Positions 21,980 through 32,093 of a stretch of DNA of 64,000 nucleotides are shown here, in pieces. The notes under the pieces are model-generated. The model did not search any database. It was not told where the DNA came from and saw nothing but the letters and a program-made list of their open reading frames with translations. The DNA is taken from contig OX621241.1 in the NCBI GenBank assembly GCA_951640165.1, positions 14,079,001-14,143,000 on the forward strand, in the 5' to 3' direction. This stretch comes from Pseudoips prasinana. Its lineage: Eukaryota; Arthropoda; Insecta; Lepidoptera; Nolidae. The stretch's first letter is position 1; each line of letters opens with the position of its first letter. Both the position numbers and the translations under genes were made by a program.

Positions 21980-22230
21980 CTCATAGCCGTGTGGTTTAGG
22001 CCTAGAATGAATAACAGAGCCACCCTATATCATCTCGCGGGTTTCGTAAAAGGCGCCTTAGGGATACACTAGGTAGATGGGTAGAAGCGCCTCCTGTGTA
22101 TTAGCTACCACCTAACTACGATTGCCAACTCGCATACCAAGCTTGGTGATTACAGCAAACCCCTTCAAATGGCTACGTTATTGAAATCTTTGGAGGAGGT
22201 CTATGTCCAGCATGACATGAATAAGTCTCC
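21980..22230 (+). repeat. RTE-like LINE 3'-end relic
   Basis: Decayed sequence ending with TCTTTGGAGGAGGTCTATGT then CCAGCATGACATGA. These correspond to the RTE 3'-end block (TCTTTGGGGGAGGCCTTTGT, CCAGCAGTGGAC). A GCCAACTCGCATACCA stretch corresponds to GCCAACCCGTTTGCCA of family RTE-2. Confidence 0.5.
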
Positions 22231-22633
22231 ATACCAAATTCCAAATTATCAACCAATTTTTTATTGATACTTATAAATTATTAGCTTATAATAATACATT
22301 AATGTTTAGTTTCAACAGAGCCTAGTCCACTACGCCCGGAATATTATAGTGCATTTATTTCGGGCGTAAATGACACACTTTAATAGTATGCGAATGCAAA
22401 TATAACAAATATTTATCTCTTTATGAGCTGACTCTAGTAGTACTATAGAACAGTAATCGCAGCAGAACAGCGCTCAGGAATCAAAGGGTAAACTATCAGT
22501 TTTATCTGCACAAATACTTTTGCACACTCTATTCTCTCACTCACATATTCCAATCTAAGTCAGAAGCAGGGCCGACTGCTTCACGCTCCTCCACTACATA
22601 CACTACAGTGTATGGTTTCCAATTAATAGCATT
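22231..22633. other. No feature recognised
   Basis: AT-rich then mixed sequence; no open frame or matched repeat. Confidence 0.4.
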
Positions 22634-22746
22634 TTTGGAACGAAGTTCCTTATCGCGCGTTGTGAAAGGGCGTTAGACGGAAAAAAATCTTACGAAAAGT
22701 TGTCACGACATTTTTTGCAGCTGTGCGGCGTGCTCATGTTTTTTTG

Positions 22747-22800
<54 letters not shown>

Positions 22801-22956
22801 AGAAAGCAAGCCAGATATTTTCATTTCTATTTCGCATTGAACAGTGTGGGGTCGCGACGATTATTATTGTTGAGTGTATACAGGTTTTTTGTACATAATA
22901 AATAATAAGAAATAACTTCGTTCCATCCGGGTGTCCCTTGACACCTCTCAAGTTTT
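22634..22956 (+). repeat. Interspersed element E, copy 2, with a long CT microsatellite
   Basis: Complete copy of element E: start GGAACGAAGTTCCTTATCGC, end GACACCTCTCAAGTTTTATT. Its internal CT tract (about 22749-22797) is about 24 repeats long, versus a handful in copy 3. The open frames across it on both strands are produced by the microsatellite. Confidence 0.8.
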
Positions 22957-22964
22957 ATTTGTTA

Positions 22965-23215
22965 GATTGAACGTAACCAGTATAACGTATAGACAGGCAG
23001 TCAACATTAAATAGTCATCTAATAAACAGTTGCTTTCAATGGGCCGTAAGTGATTAGAGGTCGGTGTGAAGATAGGTGAACATTAAAGTGGTTCAAGTTC
23101 TGAACGTTTCCGTGCTTTGGAAGCACGGAGTTTTAAAGCTCGATCCTGGTTGAAGTCGTTAAATAACAGTCACTAAGCCATATCAGAGACCTTTGGGGTA
23201 ACTACAGCGCTTGTG
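22965..23215 (-). repeat. Interspersed repeat family H, diverged copy
   Basis: It shares TTTCCGTGCTTTGGAAGCAC, a CAGTCACTAAGCCATATCAG block and a terminal ...GGTAACTAC...GAT block with 39531-39770 (-) and, reversed, 30955-31165. Probably a LINE 3' region; no ORF. Confidence 0.5.
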
Positions 23216-23596
23216 ATACAGAAATAACCACTTATTAATGAGTACCTACACTTGTGTCTGCAAGCATAAGTAATTAATTTGTTGCTAATCACATACGCCG
23301 TAATAACTATTGTTTAATTACTACTCATAAAACTTTAAACTAGAAACTAATCAAGCGTTAATAAGATAAAACGGTCTTCCAAGTGCTTTATATTTTATAC
23401 TTTAAATAAAACACTAAAAGCATTAATGAGAAACAACCATTGGTTGAGTATTTACGATGATTACACTTATAGTAAGACTATATAATCAGCAGAGATAGGA
23501 TAATCGGGTACATATTTACCTATATTGAGATGTTGGATATTTTGGTAAGAACATTTTATCAAAAAAAAAATATATACAGCAATACCAACTAAACTA
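23216..23596. other. No feature recognised
   Basis: AT-rich, nothing seen. Confidence 0.4.
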
Positions 23597-23720
23597 ATTT
23601 TAATCCGGCCGGCAACGCACCCGCGACCCCTCTGGTGTTGCGAATGTACATGGGCGGCGGTGATCACTTACCATCAGGTGACCCACTTGTTCGCTTGTCG
23701 TAGTTGTATGTATATAAAAA
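23597..23720 (+). repeat. Interspersed LINE-tail repeat, family L
   Basis: Characteristic lepidopteran block: CCGGCAACGCACCCGCGACC, CATGGGCGGCGGTGATCACT and TACCATCAGGTGACCCACTT, then an A-rich end. Copies also at 24775-24895 (+), 48700-48830 (+, diverged) and 62955-63150 (-). Confidence 0.75.
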
Positions 23721-24774
23721 ATATACATACAACTTGTAACGTAATTAACGCACACCCTCAAGCACTCCAATTAGAATATTATTATGTAATCATAATACAT
23801 ACATGAACTTTTAATTTAACATGTATATGCATTGTTATTTACTAAATTAGTTTCTTGGAATAAAGTTTATATTTCTTTATTTTGTATTGAATGATGGAAT
23901 TTGTATGAATACAAATAAAACTGCGTTTTAAAAGTATTATTTTACTTTACTTACGGTCCATTTCAATTTGTTTTGACTGTACAGGGTTATTATGATAATA
24001 ATTTCCGTAGTTTAAATTATTTTAGAATAAAAAATTACCTATATTAAAAATGATATAAATCGATTCAGTAAACGATTCTGAACAAACTCTTTTCAGGATG
24101 TGCGTTAATTTAGTTACATGTTGTATATATATATTACCTGAAAGATGTACACAATTGCCGGTCTTGCGCTACCATCCAGCGGCTTCCAGCGACTCTCACA
24201 AGATCGGTCCATCTTGTAGAAGGCCTGCCCTACTGCGTCTTAATTTAATATCATGAGTTTATTACTAAATAAAATAGATCTTATGAATAGGACAAAGCAA
24301 CTTTAGTTGTGTCAATTTAGTATAGCCGCCAAATACCGAGAGAAAATAAGTAACACGTTAGAACCTGTCGACCATTATGCGCCCGGTACGCATAATTAGT
24401 GTGCGTACTATAAATATTTTTAGTTCTTCGACAGTTCTATGTATACCCTGGTTTTCTTATACGGTCTATTTTAGAGAGACGATATTAAAATAATTTCAGT
24501 AGTGTTTAAGACAGTAGCCAGCACTTTCGTAGGAATAAACTAAAATGAGTAGTGTTTCGTATGCGCTTGCTTAGCGGCTTTTCAAGTACACTAAATCATT
24601 CAATTTACTATTGAATTTAAATGAATATAAAATGAAGAGCAGTCCTACGGGGGAAGTACCTCCACCTTAAAGGAGACATTCTTTAATAACTATATTAATA
24701 GTTTTAATTTTGTGTTTCTGCCTGTGAGTAAGGTTGCCAGAGTTCATCGGGGTGGGGAAACACTTGTTTGCTGA
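23721..24774. other. No gene; one LINE relic
   Basis: AT-rich sequence. At about 24150-24240 a reversed RTE-1 fragment is readable (TTGCCGGTCTTGCGCTACCA, then CAAGATCGGTCCATCTTGTA). Otherwise nothing seen. Confidence 0.5.
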
Positions 24775-24895
24775 CTATTAAAGGCTGCCAACGCACCCGC
24801 GACTACTCTGGTGTGGGGAGTGTACATGGGCGGTAGTGATCAATTACCATCAGGTGACCCAATTGCTCGTTTGTCGTCCACTGATATTTAAAAAA
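24775..24895 (+). repeat. Interspersed LINE-tail repeat, family L, next to the EcR exon
   Basis: Same blocks as 23597-23720 (GCCAACGCACCCGCGACTAC, ATTACCATCAGGTGACCCAA) with an A-rich 3' end at about 24888. It ends about 56 bp before the EcR-A splice acceptor. Confidence 0.75.
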
Positions 24896-24925
24896 ATAAC
24901 AATTTGTTTTGAATTGACGATGATG

Positions 24926-24951
24926 AACTAAAGTCCTGAATGTTGTTGCAG
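24926..24951 (+). other. Branch point and splice acceptor of the EcR-A exon
   Basis: AACTAAA (24926-24932) is a plausible branch site about 21 nt before the acceptor TTGTTGCAG ending at 24951. The pyrimidine tract between them is weak. Confidence 0.6.
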
Positions 24952-25242
24952 AAGTGTGGAGTGCGAGCGGCGGGGCCGGCAGCGGGACAGCATGCGGTAG
25001 CAGCGGCATGGACCTGAAGCACGAGGTGGCGTACCGCGGCGTGATTCCCGGCGCGGTGAAGGCGGAGCCCGGGGTCTCGCACAACGGCCACCAGGCCAAC
25101 GGCCACGTCCGCGACTGGATGGCGGGCGGAGCAGCCAGCTCGCCCTCGCCCGGCCCGCCGGCGCAGCCGCAGCCGAACAACGGCTACTCCTCGCCCTTGT
25201 CCTCCGGCAGCTACGGGCCGTACAGTCCTAATGGAAAAATAG
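24952..25242 (+). CDS. EcR: Ecdysone receptor, isoform A-specific N-terminal exon (partial gene)
   Basis: This exon encodes the A-form A/B (N-terminal transactivation) region of the nuclear receptor for 20-hydroxyecdysone. EcR heterodimerises with Ultraspiracle to control moulting and metamorphosis in the nucleus. From the Met at 25008 the protein reads MDLKHEVAYRG, then VKAEPG, GHVRDWMAGG, a Ser/Pro/Gly-rich stretch, PQPNNGYSSPLSSGSYGPYS and PNGKIG, which I recognise from lepidopteran EcR-A. The exon ends in the first base of a Gly codon (phase 1), matching the point where the common REELSP region begins. The frame is open upstream through the acceptor (V-W-S-A-S-G...), so earlier residues may be coding or 5' UTR; Met 25008 has a good context (G at -3 and +4). 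GC-rich unlike its surroundings. VKAE fits a SUMO-acceptor consensus (inference). No DNA-binding exon is in the window. Confidence 0.9.
24992..25000 (+). promoter_or_regulatory. Two-codon upstream ORF (ATG CGG TAG)
   Basis: A minimal ORF in another frame, with A at -3, stops 7 nt before the Met codon at 25008. If that Met is the EcR-A start, this uORF would sit at the end of the 5' leader and could reduce or gate translation. It is meaningless if translation begins in an upstream exon. Confidence 0.35.
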
Positions 25243-25254
25243 GTCAGTGACTCA
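25241..25254 (+). promoter_or_regulatory. Splice donor overlapping EcRE-like and AP-1-like motifs
   Basis: The exon ends AG|GTCAGT at 25242/25243, a good donor. The same bases read AGGTCAGTGACTC, an inverted repeat with 1-nt spacing resembling the palindromic ecdysone response element (consensus RGGTCANTGACCY, two mismatches). They also read TGACTCA (25248-25254), a perfect AP-1 consensus. The donor is well supported; the regulatory readings are speculative. Confidence 0.5.
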
Positions 25255-25419
25255 TATTTAAACTCACTTATTTATAAATTCAAGGTTGCCCTACTAACTT
25301 AGTTTCGCTGAACTCTATTAAGTCTAAATGTAAAGATTGTTTTATTAGTCGCGTATAACAAAGAAACTCTATGTACTACTGGACTAGAACTATTACTAAT
25401 ATATGTAGAATAGTCCTTG

Positions 25420-25680
25420 ATGAATATCTTGGGACGGCAACGAGTAACATACGGATTAGAGGAATCCCAAACCACGCAGAGCCCGTGATATGGCGACCAT
25501 ATAACTGATAAACATATTTATATATTTCTAAACACATACCTATTTTAAATAAATTACACCCAGACACAGAGCGGGCGCATTAGACAAAGATTAAGCCTGG
25601 TGGGGATCGAATCTACGACATCTGGCCTAGCAGTTATGGTCGCTTACCACTAGTACAACAGACCAGTCAGTTTGGGATGA
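25420..25680 (-). repeat. tRNA-derived SINE, family C
   Basis: Reverse-oriented copy: ATATCTTGGGACGGCA at the 3' end, the ATTACACCCAGACACAGAGC middle block, and the B box seen on + as GTGGGGATCGAATCTACGAC. Diverged. Confidence 0.6.
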
Positions 25681-25796
25681 TAACTATGAATATACCTAAT
25701 TATAAAAATACATATATTTCTAAACATTGTATGTCCTATTATTCACTTCAGATAACTTAGTTTATTAATTAAATAAAAATTAAATTAAATTAAATT

Positions 25797-26056
25797 GACG
25801 GTCACCGTAGCCTAGTTGGTAGTGCTCCTGCCTACGAAGCTGGAGGTCCTGGGTTCGAATCCCGGTAAGTGCAAATATTTGTGTGATGAGCACGAATATT
25901 TGCTTCTGAGTCATGGATGTTTTCTATGTATTTAAGTATTTATCTATCTATATAAGTACCTATGTATATCGTCGCCTGGTGCCCATAGTACAAGCTGTGC
26001 TTAGTTTGGGGCTAGGATAATCGGTGTGACATTGTCCCCAGATATTATAGATATTA
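25797..26056 (+). repeat. tRNA-derived SINE, family A, full copy
   Basis: The head GACGGTCACCGTAGCCTAGT then TGGTAGTGCTCC carries the A box, and GGTCCTGGGTTCGAATCCCG the B box. The body has TGTGATGAGCACGAATATTT, GTACAAGCTGTGCTTAGTTT and a GACATTGTCCCCAGATATTA tail. Other copies: 30657-30913 (-), 37745-37984 (-), 50240-50477 (-), 56166-56416 (+). Confidence 0.85.
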
Positions 26057-27869
26057 TATGTGAATGTTTAAATCAAAATAACTTATGAAAAATCTTATGT
26101 AAAAACGACATTGAAAAAAAAACTAAAATTGATAACTAAATACAGAGTGAGTCGTAGTATTCCTCCTAATAGAGGTCATGGGAAAGAAAAAGAAAAACTA
26201 TTTTTATTTCATTACATACCGTACCATGAAAACCGATCTAAAATCTTAGTGAACCAATTTGAGCGGTTTATACGAACATTGTAAAGCCCTGTATATTGAT
26301 AGAAGTTATGTACATACAAAGAAGTAGGTACTGCAGGTTTTACATACACCAGACCCAGTCACTCACGCACGACCCATAACATCTTTTTAGATTAGATAGC
26401 ATACTATTCTTTTTATAGTTTGTTTGTAGTAAGAATCAAATAAAATATAAAACTTCGTGCAAATAAAAGACACAACGGATCCAATAAGAGACATGTACAC
26501 AATTACACATCACAAAAGTACCGACTGCTCTCGAATAAAACGTATTCCTTTCTTCCTTCCATTAGCCCGAGACACTTCACGCTAAATGCGTATACGTGCT
26601 CTACATCAGCGATCAATTTAAATATGTAGGTAGCTCAAATCGTCTTAAAAAAACAATGTCAATGCAAGCGTCCCAGTTTTCATAATGTGACACTGAACAT
26701 AATTGTGTAACAGCAGGGTTCTGAGTGAAGAACGGCAGGCAATCACACATTGAATGCACGACCTACTTGTGGAGTAAACAAAGAACTACAATAGTCCATT
26801 TCCCAACAGCCTACAGCCATTAATGATCGCCCCCACGGCGTGACGTATGAAATGCACATTACACTTGTACGGAGTGGTTAAGGGCCTATACTATGTGAAA
26901 AAGGAAACAACATTTCCCCGCGTGCAATCCGAGCAACATGGTAATTCATTTACCAACCCATGTTCTTTCTATTATATATTTTCATTATCTTAAACTAACA
27001 TTCAGGTACACAACCCAATTCGATAGCGTAGAAATTATATATTATTATTACATAGAAATATATGTATGGCCACTGTGAACTCATTCAGCGAACACGAAAA
27101 CAAATCGACTTAGTTTGCAATCGCATTGTTAGATGGCTATATACATATATAGAAATTCACTAAAACATCATTTTTAATAATAATTATACAAATTTAACTA
27201 CGTTACGAATTAACATAGTGATTTTCTTATAATTAAGTATGCCCATTTAGTATACTTTGTAATTAATTCTATAAGTCCACTATTTATTTTGAATTTTTAA
27301 CGAAATTATTTAATTTTTATTGTATTAATGGCGTTATTTTACTCTTTTGTTAACTCATCTACAGGTTATATTAACTATTCGCGTTAAATGACTTATTGAC
27401 CTAATTGGTTTATTTGATTTATAACAACAAATGAGAAACAAACAAGAAATGAGAGCCTTTACATGTTTTCTCTATCGATGAAATTTCAATTCAAGCTAAT
27501 GTGTTCTTTTTGTCGATACTATAGCAGTATAGCATATCATTCAAGATATCTAACCTCACAAATAAATTTCCCAATCAATTAAGAAATATGGTTAATGAAA
27601 ACCCTCAAAATTTCACATTAATCCCTTTAAAATACATCTGTGCTCTCATACATAGACAAATAGACGTCCATAGATATCGCATAGTAAGGTAAAAGCTCTC
27701 ACTGTTACATCTTGTTTATTTAATATGGATTGTGTAAGTACGTGAAAGATATCACTTCCCATACAAGCAGCTGTAGCGCTTTGTTTAAAGCGCTTTTGCT
27801 AAGAGACGTATATAAGTTGATAACAGTTCCATGCGTTTAGTGAGCTATTTCAGTATTCTAATTACAGAT
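26057..27869. other. Presumed EcR intron; no feature recognised
   Basis: AT-rich with a somewhat more GC-balanced part at 26570-26960. No open frame with a domain and no repeat matched inside the window. Confidence 0.35.
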
Positions 27870-28171
27870 TTCGGCCACGGCGACCAGTCTTAATGGAGAC
27901 GAGCTATCTGCGCGGGACATATTGTAGTGCACAAGTGTGTGCGCAAACACAAGGGCACTTTATATTCCATCACAATCCGATCAGGTACAGGTCCATGTTC
28001 AGGTACAGGACCGAGCCGCGGGGGTACAATACCGCCAACTCCCAGACATCGGGCTTATTCAGAGAAATTTCCCTTTTTACAGAAATATCACTTTTGGCCC
28101 GAGCCGGGATTTGAACCCAGGTCCTCGTTATCTGCGGTTGACGTTGCTGTCGCTAAACTATCGAGGCAGTC
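27870..28171 (-). repeat. Long tRNA-derived SINE, family D
   Basis: Reverse copy of the 8855 element: TTTCGGCCACGGCGACCAGT at its 3' side, GTGCACAAGTGTGTGCGCAA in the body, and the inverted B box GGATTTGAACCCAGGTCCTC near 28109-28128. The overlapping open frames on + are shadows of this repeat. Confidence 0.75.
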
Positions 28172-28524
28172 TATTAGTATAGTAGCAAGATAAGAAGCCT
28201 TTCATGTCACGTCACTCACTCAGCTATGGATTGGGTTACAACATAATAAGAATAAGGAGAACATTAGTATACTTATATATTGGTGTTTATGTCGATATTC
28301 ATTTCATTTACTTCATCATACCTGATGTGTTTTTTTTTCATGTTTTGACACATTTTTGGGCTACACATTATACGTGTGACGAGGGAGTCATCAAAGTGTG
28401 ACTTCATGTGGGTGAACGAGTCAAAGGCGGCTCGTGAGATGACAAAATAAATCGGAAATATATAAATATCTGATTTTCACCGCAAATGAAATCTTTGCTT
28501 AGCTTAAAATTTTTATTTAATGTT
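28172..28524. other. No feature recognised
   Basis: AT-rich, no supported ORF. Confidence 0.4.
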
Positions 28525-28659
28525 CGGACGCCAGCACATCAAGTTACCCCAAACTGTCAAATTTCCCCAATTGAAAGTGAACCTTATTCTTTTGTGATAA
28601 AGTTGAAAATCTATCAAATAAATTTGACAGATTGGGGTAACTGGATGTGCTGGCGTGTG
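28525..28659. mobile_element. Palindromic MITE F, copy 1
   Basis: About 135 bp with 40-bp inverted termini: GCCAGCACATCAAGTTACCC at one end and its complement (GGGTAACTGGATGTGCTGGC) at the other, with CTGTCAAATTT/AAATTTGACAG inside. Left terminus mutated. Same family as 33875, 41178 and 46945. Confidence 0.8.
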
Positions 28660-28745
28660 TACTATCATCAATTTGATTTAAATACATTTTGATTTGATTG
28701 ATTAATTGTTAATTTTGTGAGGAAAATTGTTGAATAGGAAAATTG

Positions 28746-28882
28746 AGGGGCCGGTTGGCGTGGTTGGTAGATACTTGTCTTTTACAACGCAGATCGTGGG
28801 TTCAATTCCCACCCGGGACAGATATTTTTGTGCATGAATATGTCTTTTTCCGGAGCCTGGGTGTAATTATCTATATATCCGC
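28746..28882 (+). repeat. tRNA-derived SINE, family B, 5' part
   Basis: GGCCGGTTGGCGTGGTTGGT (A box) and GATCGTGGGTTCAATTCCCA (B box), then the GTGCATGAATATGTCT and GGGTGTAATTATCTAT blocks. The 3' third is missing. Other copies: 34656, 49971 (-), 51140 and 55366 (-). Confidence 0.8.
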
Positions 28883-29539
28883 TCGATTGCTTTCTGCAAC
28901 CACAGTTGCAAAATTTCAAATGCCTACATTGCTCGCTGCAACCGTGGTTGCATTTTGACATTTTATTTTAAAATCATTATGATCCTTATTACAATGGCTT
29001 AGAGCTCTATTTAAACGTATCCAAAACAATTCTAATACTAAGAGCATAGACAAAACGTATTATTACCTACTTCACGGAACAAAAATATTCTAATATTGGT
29101 AGTTGAATCTCAGTGAGCGACTTTTAAAATTTGTGTATTCTTTTCGTTCCGTGTTTTTTTGACATTCTTCCACATGAACAATATTCAAATGTGCATGATC
29201 ATATCAAGTAATTCATCTAGTTTATGGATATATTAAATATTTATGCACTTTTTAATTTAAATTTTCTGTAATTTTGATTTAGAACTCACACACTAACATT
29301 TACTCGCACCTCTAGTTTTAACGCTAATGGAATATTATTTATTTGAGCTTAAATAACCTAACATATACACTTTTGTACCTTATTTTACTGGCTATACAGA
29401 ACAGTCAAAACCTTCAAAATGCCTTTTTTAGGAAAACCATAAATCAAGTTTTAGTTGAGGCGGGTTGAACGCTCGCCGTGCACCGAGAGCAGCTAGCACT
29501 CGAGGGCAAAAAAAAATATTTTGAAGCAATTGAGCGGAT
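28883..29539. other. No gene; short direct repeat
   Basis: At 28883-28960 two similar segments about 44 bp apart read CTGCAACCACAGTTGCA and CTGCAACCGTGGTTGCA, each nearly palindromic. The rest is AT-rich. Confidence 0.4.
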
Positions 29540-29662
29540 ATGTATGTATTTACCAAAGAAAAATTGTATATCAGTTATTTAGGTTCCATAGTACAAGCTC
29601 TGCTTAGTTTGGTATCAGATGGCCGTATGTAACTAATGTCCCAGGATATTATTATTATATGT
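29540..29662 (+). repeat. SINE family B, 3' fragment
   Basis: Blocks GTTCCATAGTACAAGCTCTG, GATGGCCGTATGTAACTAAT and GTCCCAGGATATTATTATTA match the 3' half of family B. The tRNA-like head is absent. Confidence 0.65.
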
Positions 29663-30656
29663 AAAAAATTTCAAAGTATTTTTTTCTATAATATATAGAT
29701 AACTTCACATATTAAGTTATCCAAAGAGAGTTGGAGCTACCTAACAGTAACCATGTCTGACAAAAACAAGAAGTCGCTTCAAAACGAATTACAGCTATTT
29801 AATTAGCTTTATTTTTGACGAATTTTAATTGCGGCTTCTTTTTATATTCGCTTTTTTGGTATAAATACCATTTTCAAGTTTCAATGTGATAATCTATGCA
29901 AATAAATAAAATTGGAGTGTCTGTTTGTAATATTGAAATAACCTGTTTTTACTACATTAATATGAATATATATACGGTACATACACCAAAATAACATTTT
30001 TTACAATTTTTGTCTGTCTGGGTAGCTGATGTAATAAGGAGTAACTTAGGCTACTTTTATTTTAGAAAAAGTCTTTTATTTTACAAAAATAACTAAATAA
30101 ACTAATTAACACGCGGACGAAGTCGCGGGCACAGCTAGTTTAATATATAAAAAAACCTTGTGCGTCAAAAGAGGTCATGCCATGTTAGCTGAAAGTACAG
30201 TTCTGTTTGTTATCCACACTTATAAGTAGAGAAAATTCATCTAATCTAAAAGTGAAACCGGAAAAAATGCATAATCCTAAACGTGTGATCAGCGCGATTA
30301 TTTGTTCTGTGTCTGGGTGTAATTTATCTATAATATGTATTTATTCACATATATTATCAGTTGTTTGATTGCCCTAATAGAGGATATACCTAGTTTGGGA
30401 TCAGATGGCATCCAGACTTACAAATTATATGTGGGATTTATTTATTGCTACTTCACTGTCCCTTATATCATTTTTTTAATATCAAGTAGTTTAATGCTTT
30501 AAAATTCATTCATACGTTTTAGGAGTTACGTGTCACAAACAACCAGAGACATATATATGTAGATATAGGCTATAAAAGATCACTCGTCTTCTTGTGTCGG
30601 TTTTAAAATTAGACAGGTTTTTTTTTCAAGTTACCTATGATTGCTAGTGTTGTAAT
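29663..30656. repeat. Presumed intron with family M and SINE fragments
   Basis: At 30104-30138 a reversed family M head is seen (CGGACGAAGTCGCGGGCACA). At 30300-30420 a diverged SINE B/C 3' portion is seen (CTGGGTGTAATTTATCTATA, then TTTGGGATCAGATGGCAT). The rest is AT-rich and unassigned. Confidence 0.5.
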
Positions 30657-30913
30657 TAATAATAATAATATCTGGGGACAATGTCACACAGATCATCCTA
30701 GCCCCAAACTAAGCAAAGCTTGTACTATGGGTACCAGGCGATGATATACATACTTATATAGATAGATAAATACTTATATACATAGAAAACATCCATGACT
30801 CAGAAACAAATATTCATGCTCATCACACAAATTTTTGCACTTACCGGGATTCGAACCCAGGACCACCAGTTTCGTAGGCAGGAGCACTACCAACTAGGCT
30901 ATGGTGACAGTCG
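30657..30913 (-). repeat. tRNA-derived SINE, family A
   Basis: Reverse copy of 25797-26056. AATAATATCTGGGGACAATG marks the 3' end, GGGATTCGAACCCAGGACCA the inverted B box, and CTAGGCTATGGTGACAGTC the inverted head. Confidence 0.85.
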
Positions 30914-30954
30914 AATTATAAGTAACATAGATATTTATACCTAATACTTACTTA

Positions 30955-31165
30955 TCGTATTGGCTGTGCTTACCCTAGTGACTGAATCCGCCCAGTAGGC
31001 CTCGACTTGGCTTAGAGACTGTTGCCTAATAGCAACCGTAACTGACAGCTTAACTTGCCTTCCGAAGCACGGAGACGCTCAAAAATGAAACTACTTTGGT
31101 GGTCAACCATCTATGGACTGACCGCGAGCTTAGTTACCTAACCTTACCGATCACTTATGGACCAC
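30955..31165 (+). repeat. Interspersed repeat family H
   Basis: GACTGTTGCCTAATAGCAAC, TTGCCTTCCGAAGCACGGAG and a GGACTGACCGCGAGC block match 39531-39770 reversed. Probably a LINE 3' region; no ORF. Confidence 0.6.
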
Positions 31166-31893
31166 TGGAAGTATCTAGCTAGGGTTTATGTTCACAAATA
31201 AAAACGATGAGTTCGTTTTTAGACTATGCCGTCTCTATCTTTGTATATACATATAAAGTTCCTACAGAGCAGAGTTCAAACACAGTGTAACACTGCTCTT
31301 TGCCCCACATTTTGTAACATTTGTTTTCATTGAAAGTTTAAGCAATGTCGTTAAGCGAAGTAGTCCGTACAAGTAACGGAATAGGCAGAATCTTTTCATA
31401 AGGCTGCTCATTAGCTATTGTCGAAAACCGCTAACGTTATAAAGGAGAGTTTGATCATCTAACAATAGTTTAGGAAGTGGAATGGAACATTTACAACTTA
31501 TAACATATATGTAGACATAACTTAAGGAACTTAATTGGCCTATAGCACTGAACAACGTGTAGCACATATCGAAAAGAGATTGAATTCCCATACAAAAATT
31601 ACTATCAGTTGATTTAATATGTATGGTGAGACAAAACAAAAGTGATGGTATTTTTCAAACTTGTTTTCTTGAATTGGTTCTGTTTAATGGATGTTACTTA
31701 ACTTTCCCCAATTATTTAAGTTATACTTTGTATAATGTGAACTAAAGTGAGTGAATTGTTCGGTAGATATTGCAATATTTTAATTGTAACACAAACTACA
31801 CACAAGATAGAATAAAGCTAATTCTTCTTCTTTTTCAAAATGATAAGTTATGCCGATATCGACAATTCTGCCAATGTCTGATGTGTAATGGGA
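31166..31893. other. No feature recognised
   Basis: AT-rich; the small frames here have no supporting signature. Confidence 0.4.
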
Positions 31894-32093
31894 ATACGTG
31901 TGGCGCAGCGGCTAAGACAGTCGCCTCGCCGCTTCGTGTCGCATGTTCGAGTGCCGCGCCGGACAACTATTTGTGTGACCCATAAATAGTTGTTCTGAGT
32001 CCGGATATAATTTGTGTCCGTCTATTATATGTTTGTAAAGTACCTCGCAACACAGGGATTAATTCCCTAGTGCAGGCGTTGACTTAAAAAAAA
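31894..32093 (+). repeat. tRNA-derived SINE, family G
   Basis: The head ACGTGTGGCGCAGCGGCTAA (A box) is followed by a B-box-like ATGTTCGAGTGCC. The body has CAACTATTTGTGTGACCCAT and ATAGTTGTTCTGAGTCCGGA, ending GCAGGCGTTGACTTAAAAAA. Related relics: 33118-33239 (-), 36815-37010, 44690-44880, 46555-46665 (-). Confidence 0.75.

Noticed and set aside
22703..22951. Arg-Glu or Ser-Leu repeat proteins on both strands
   Set aside because: Translation of the CT/GA microsatellite in repeat E.
24803..25180. 125-codon minus-strand frame across the EcR exon
   Set aside because: Antisense shadow of the GC-rich EcR-A coding exon.
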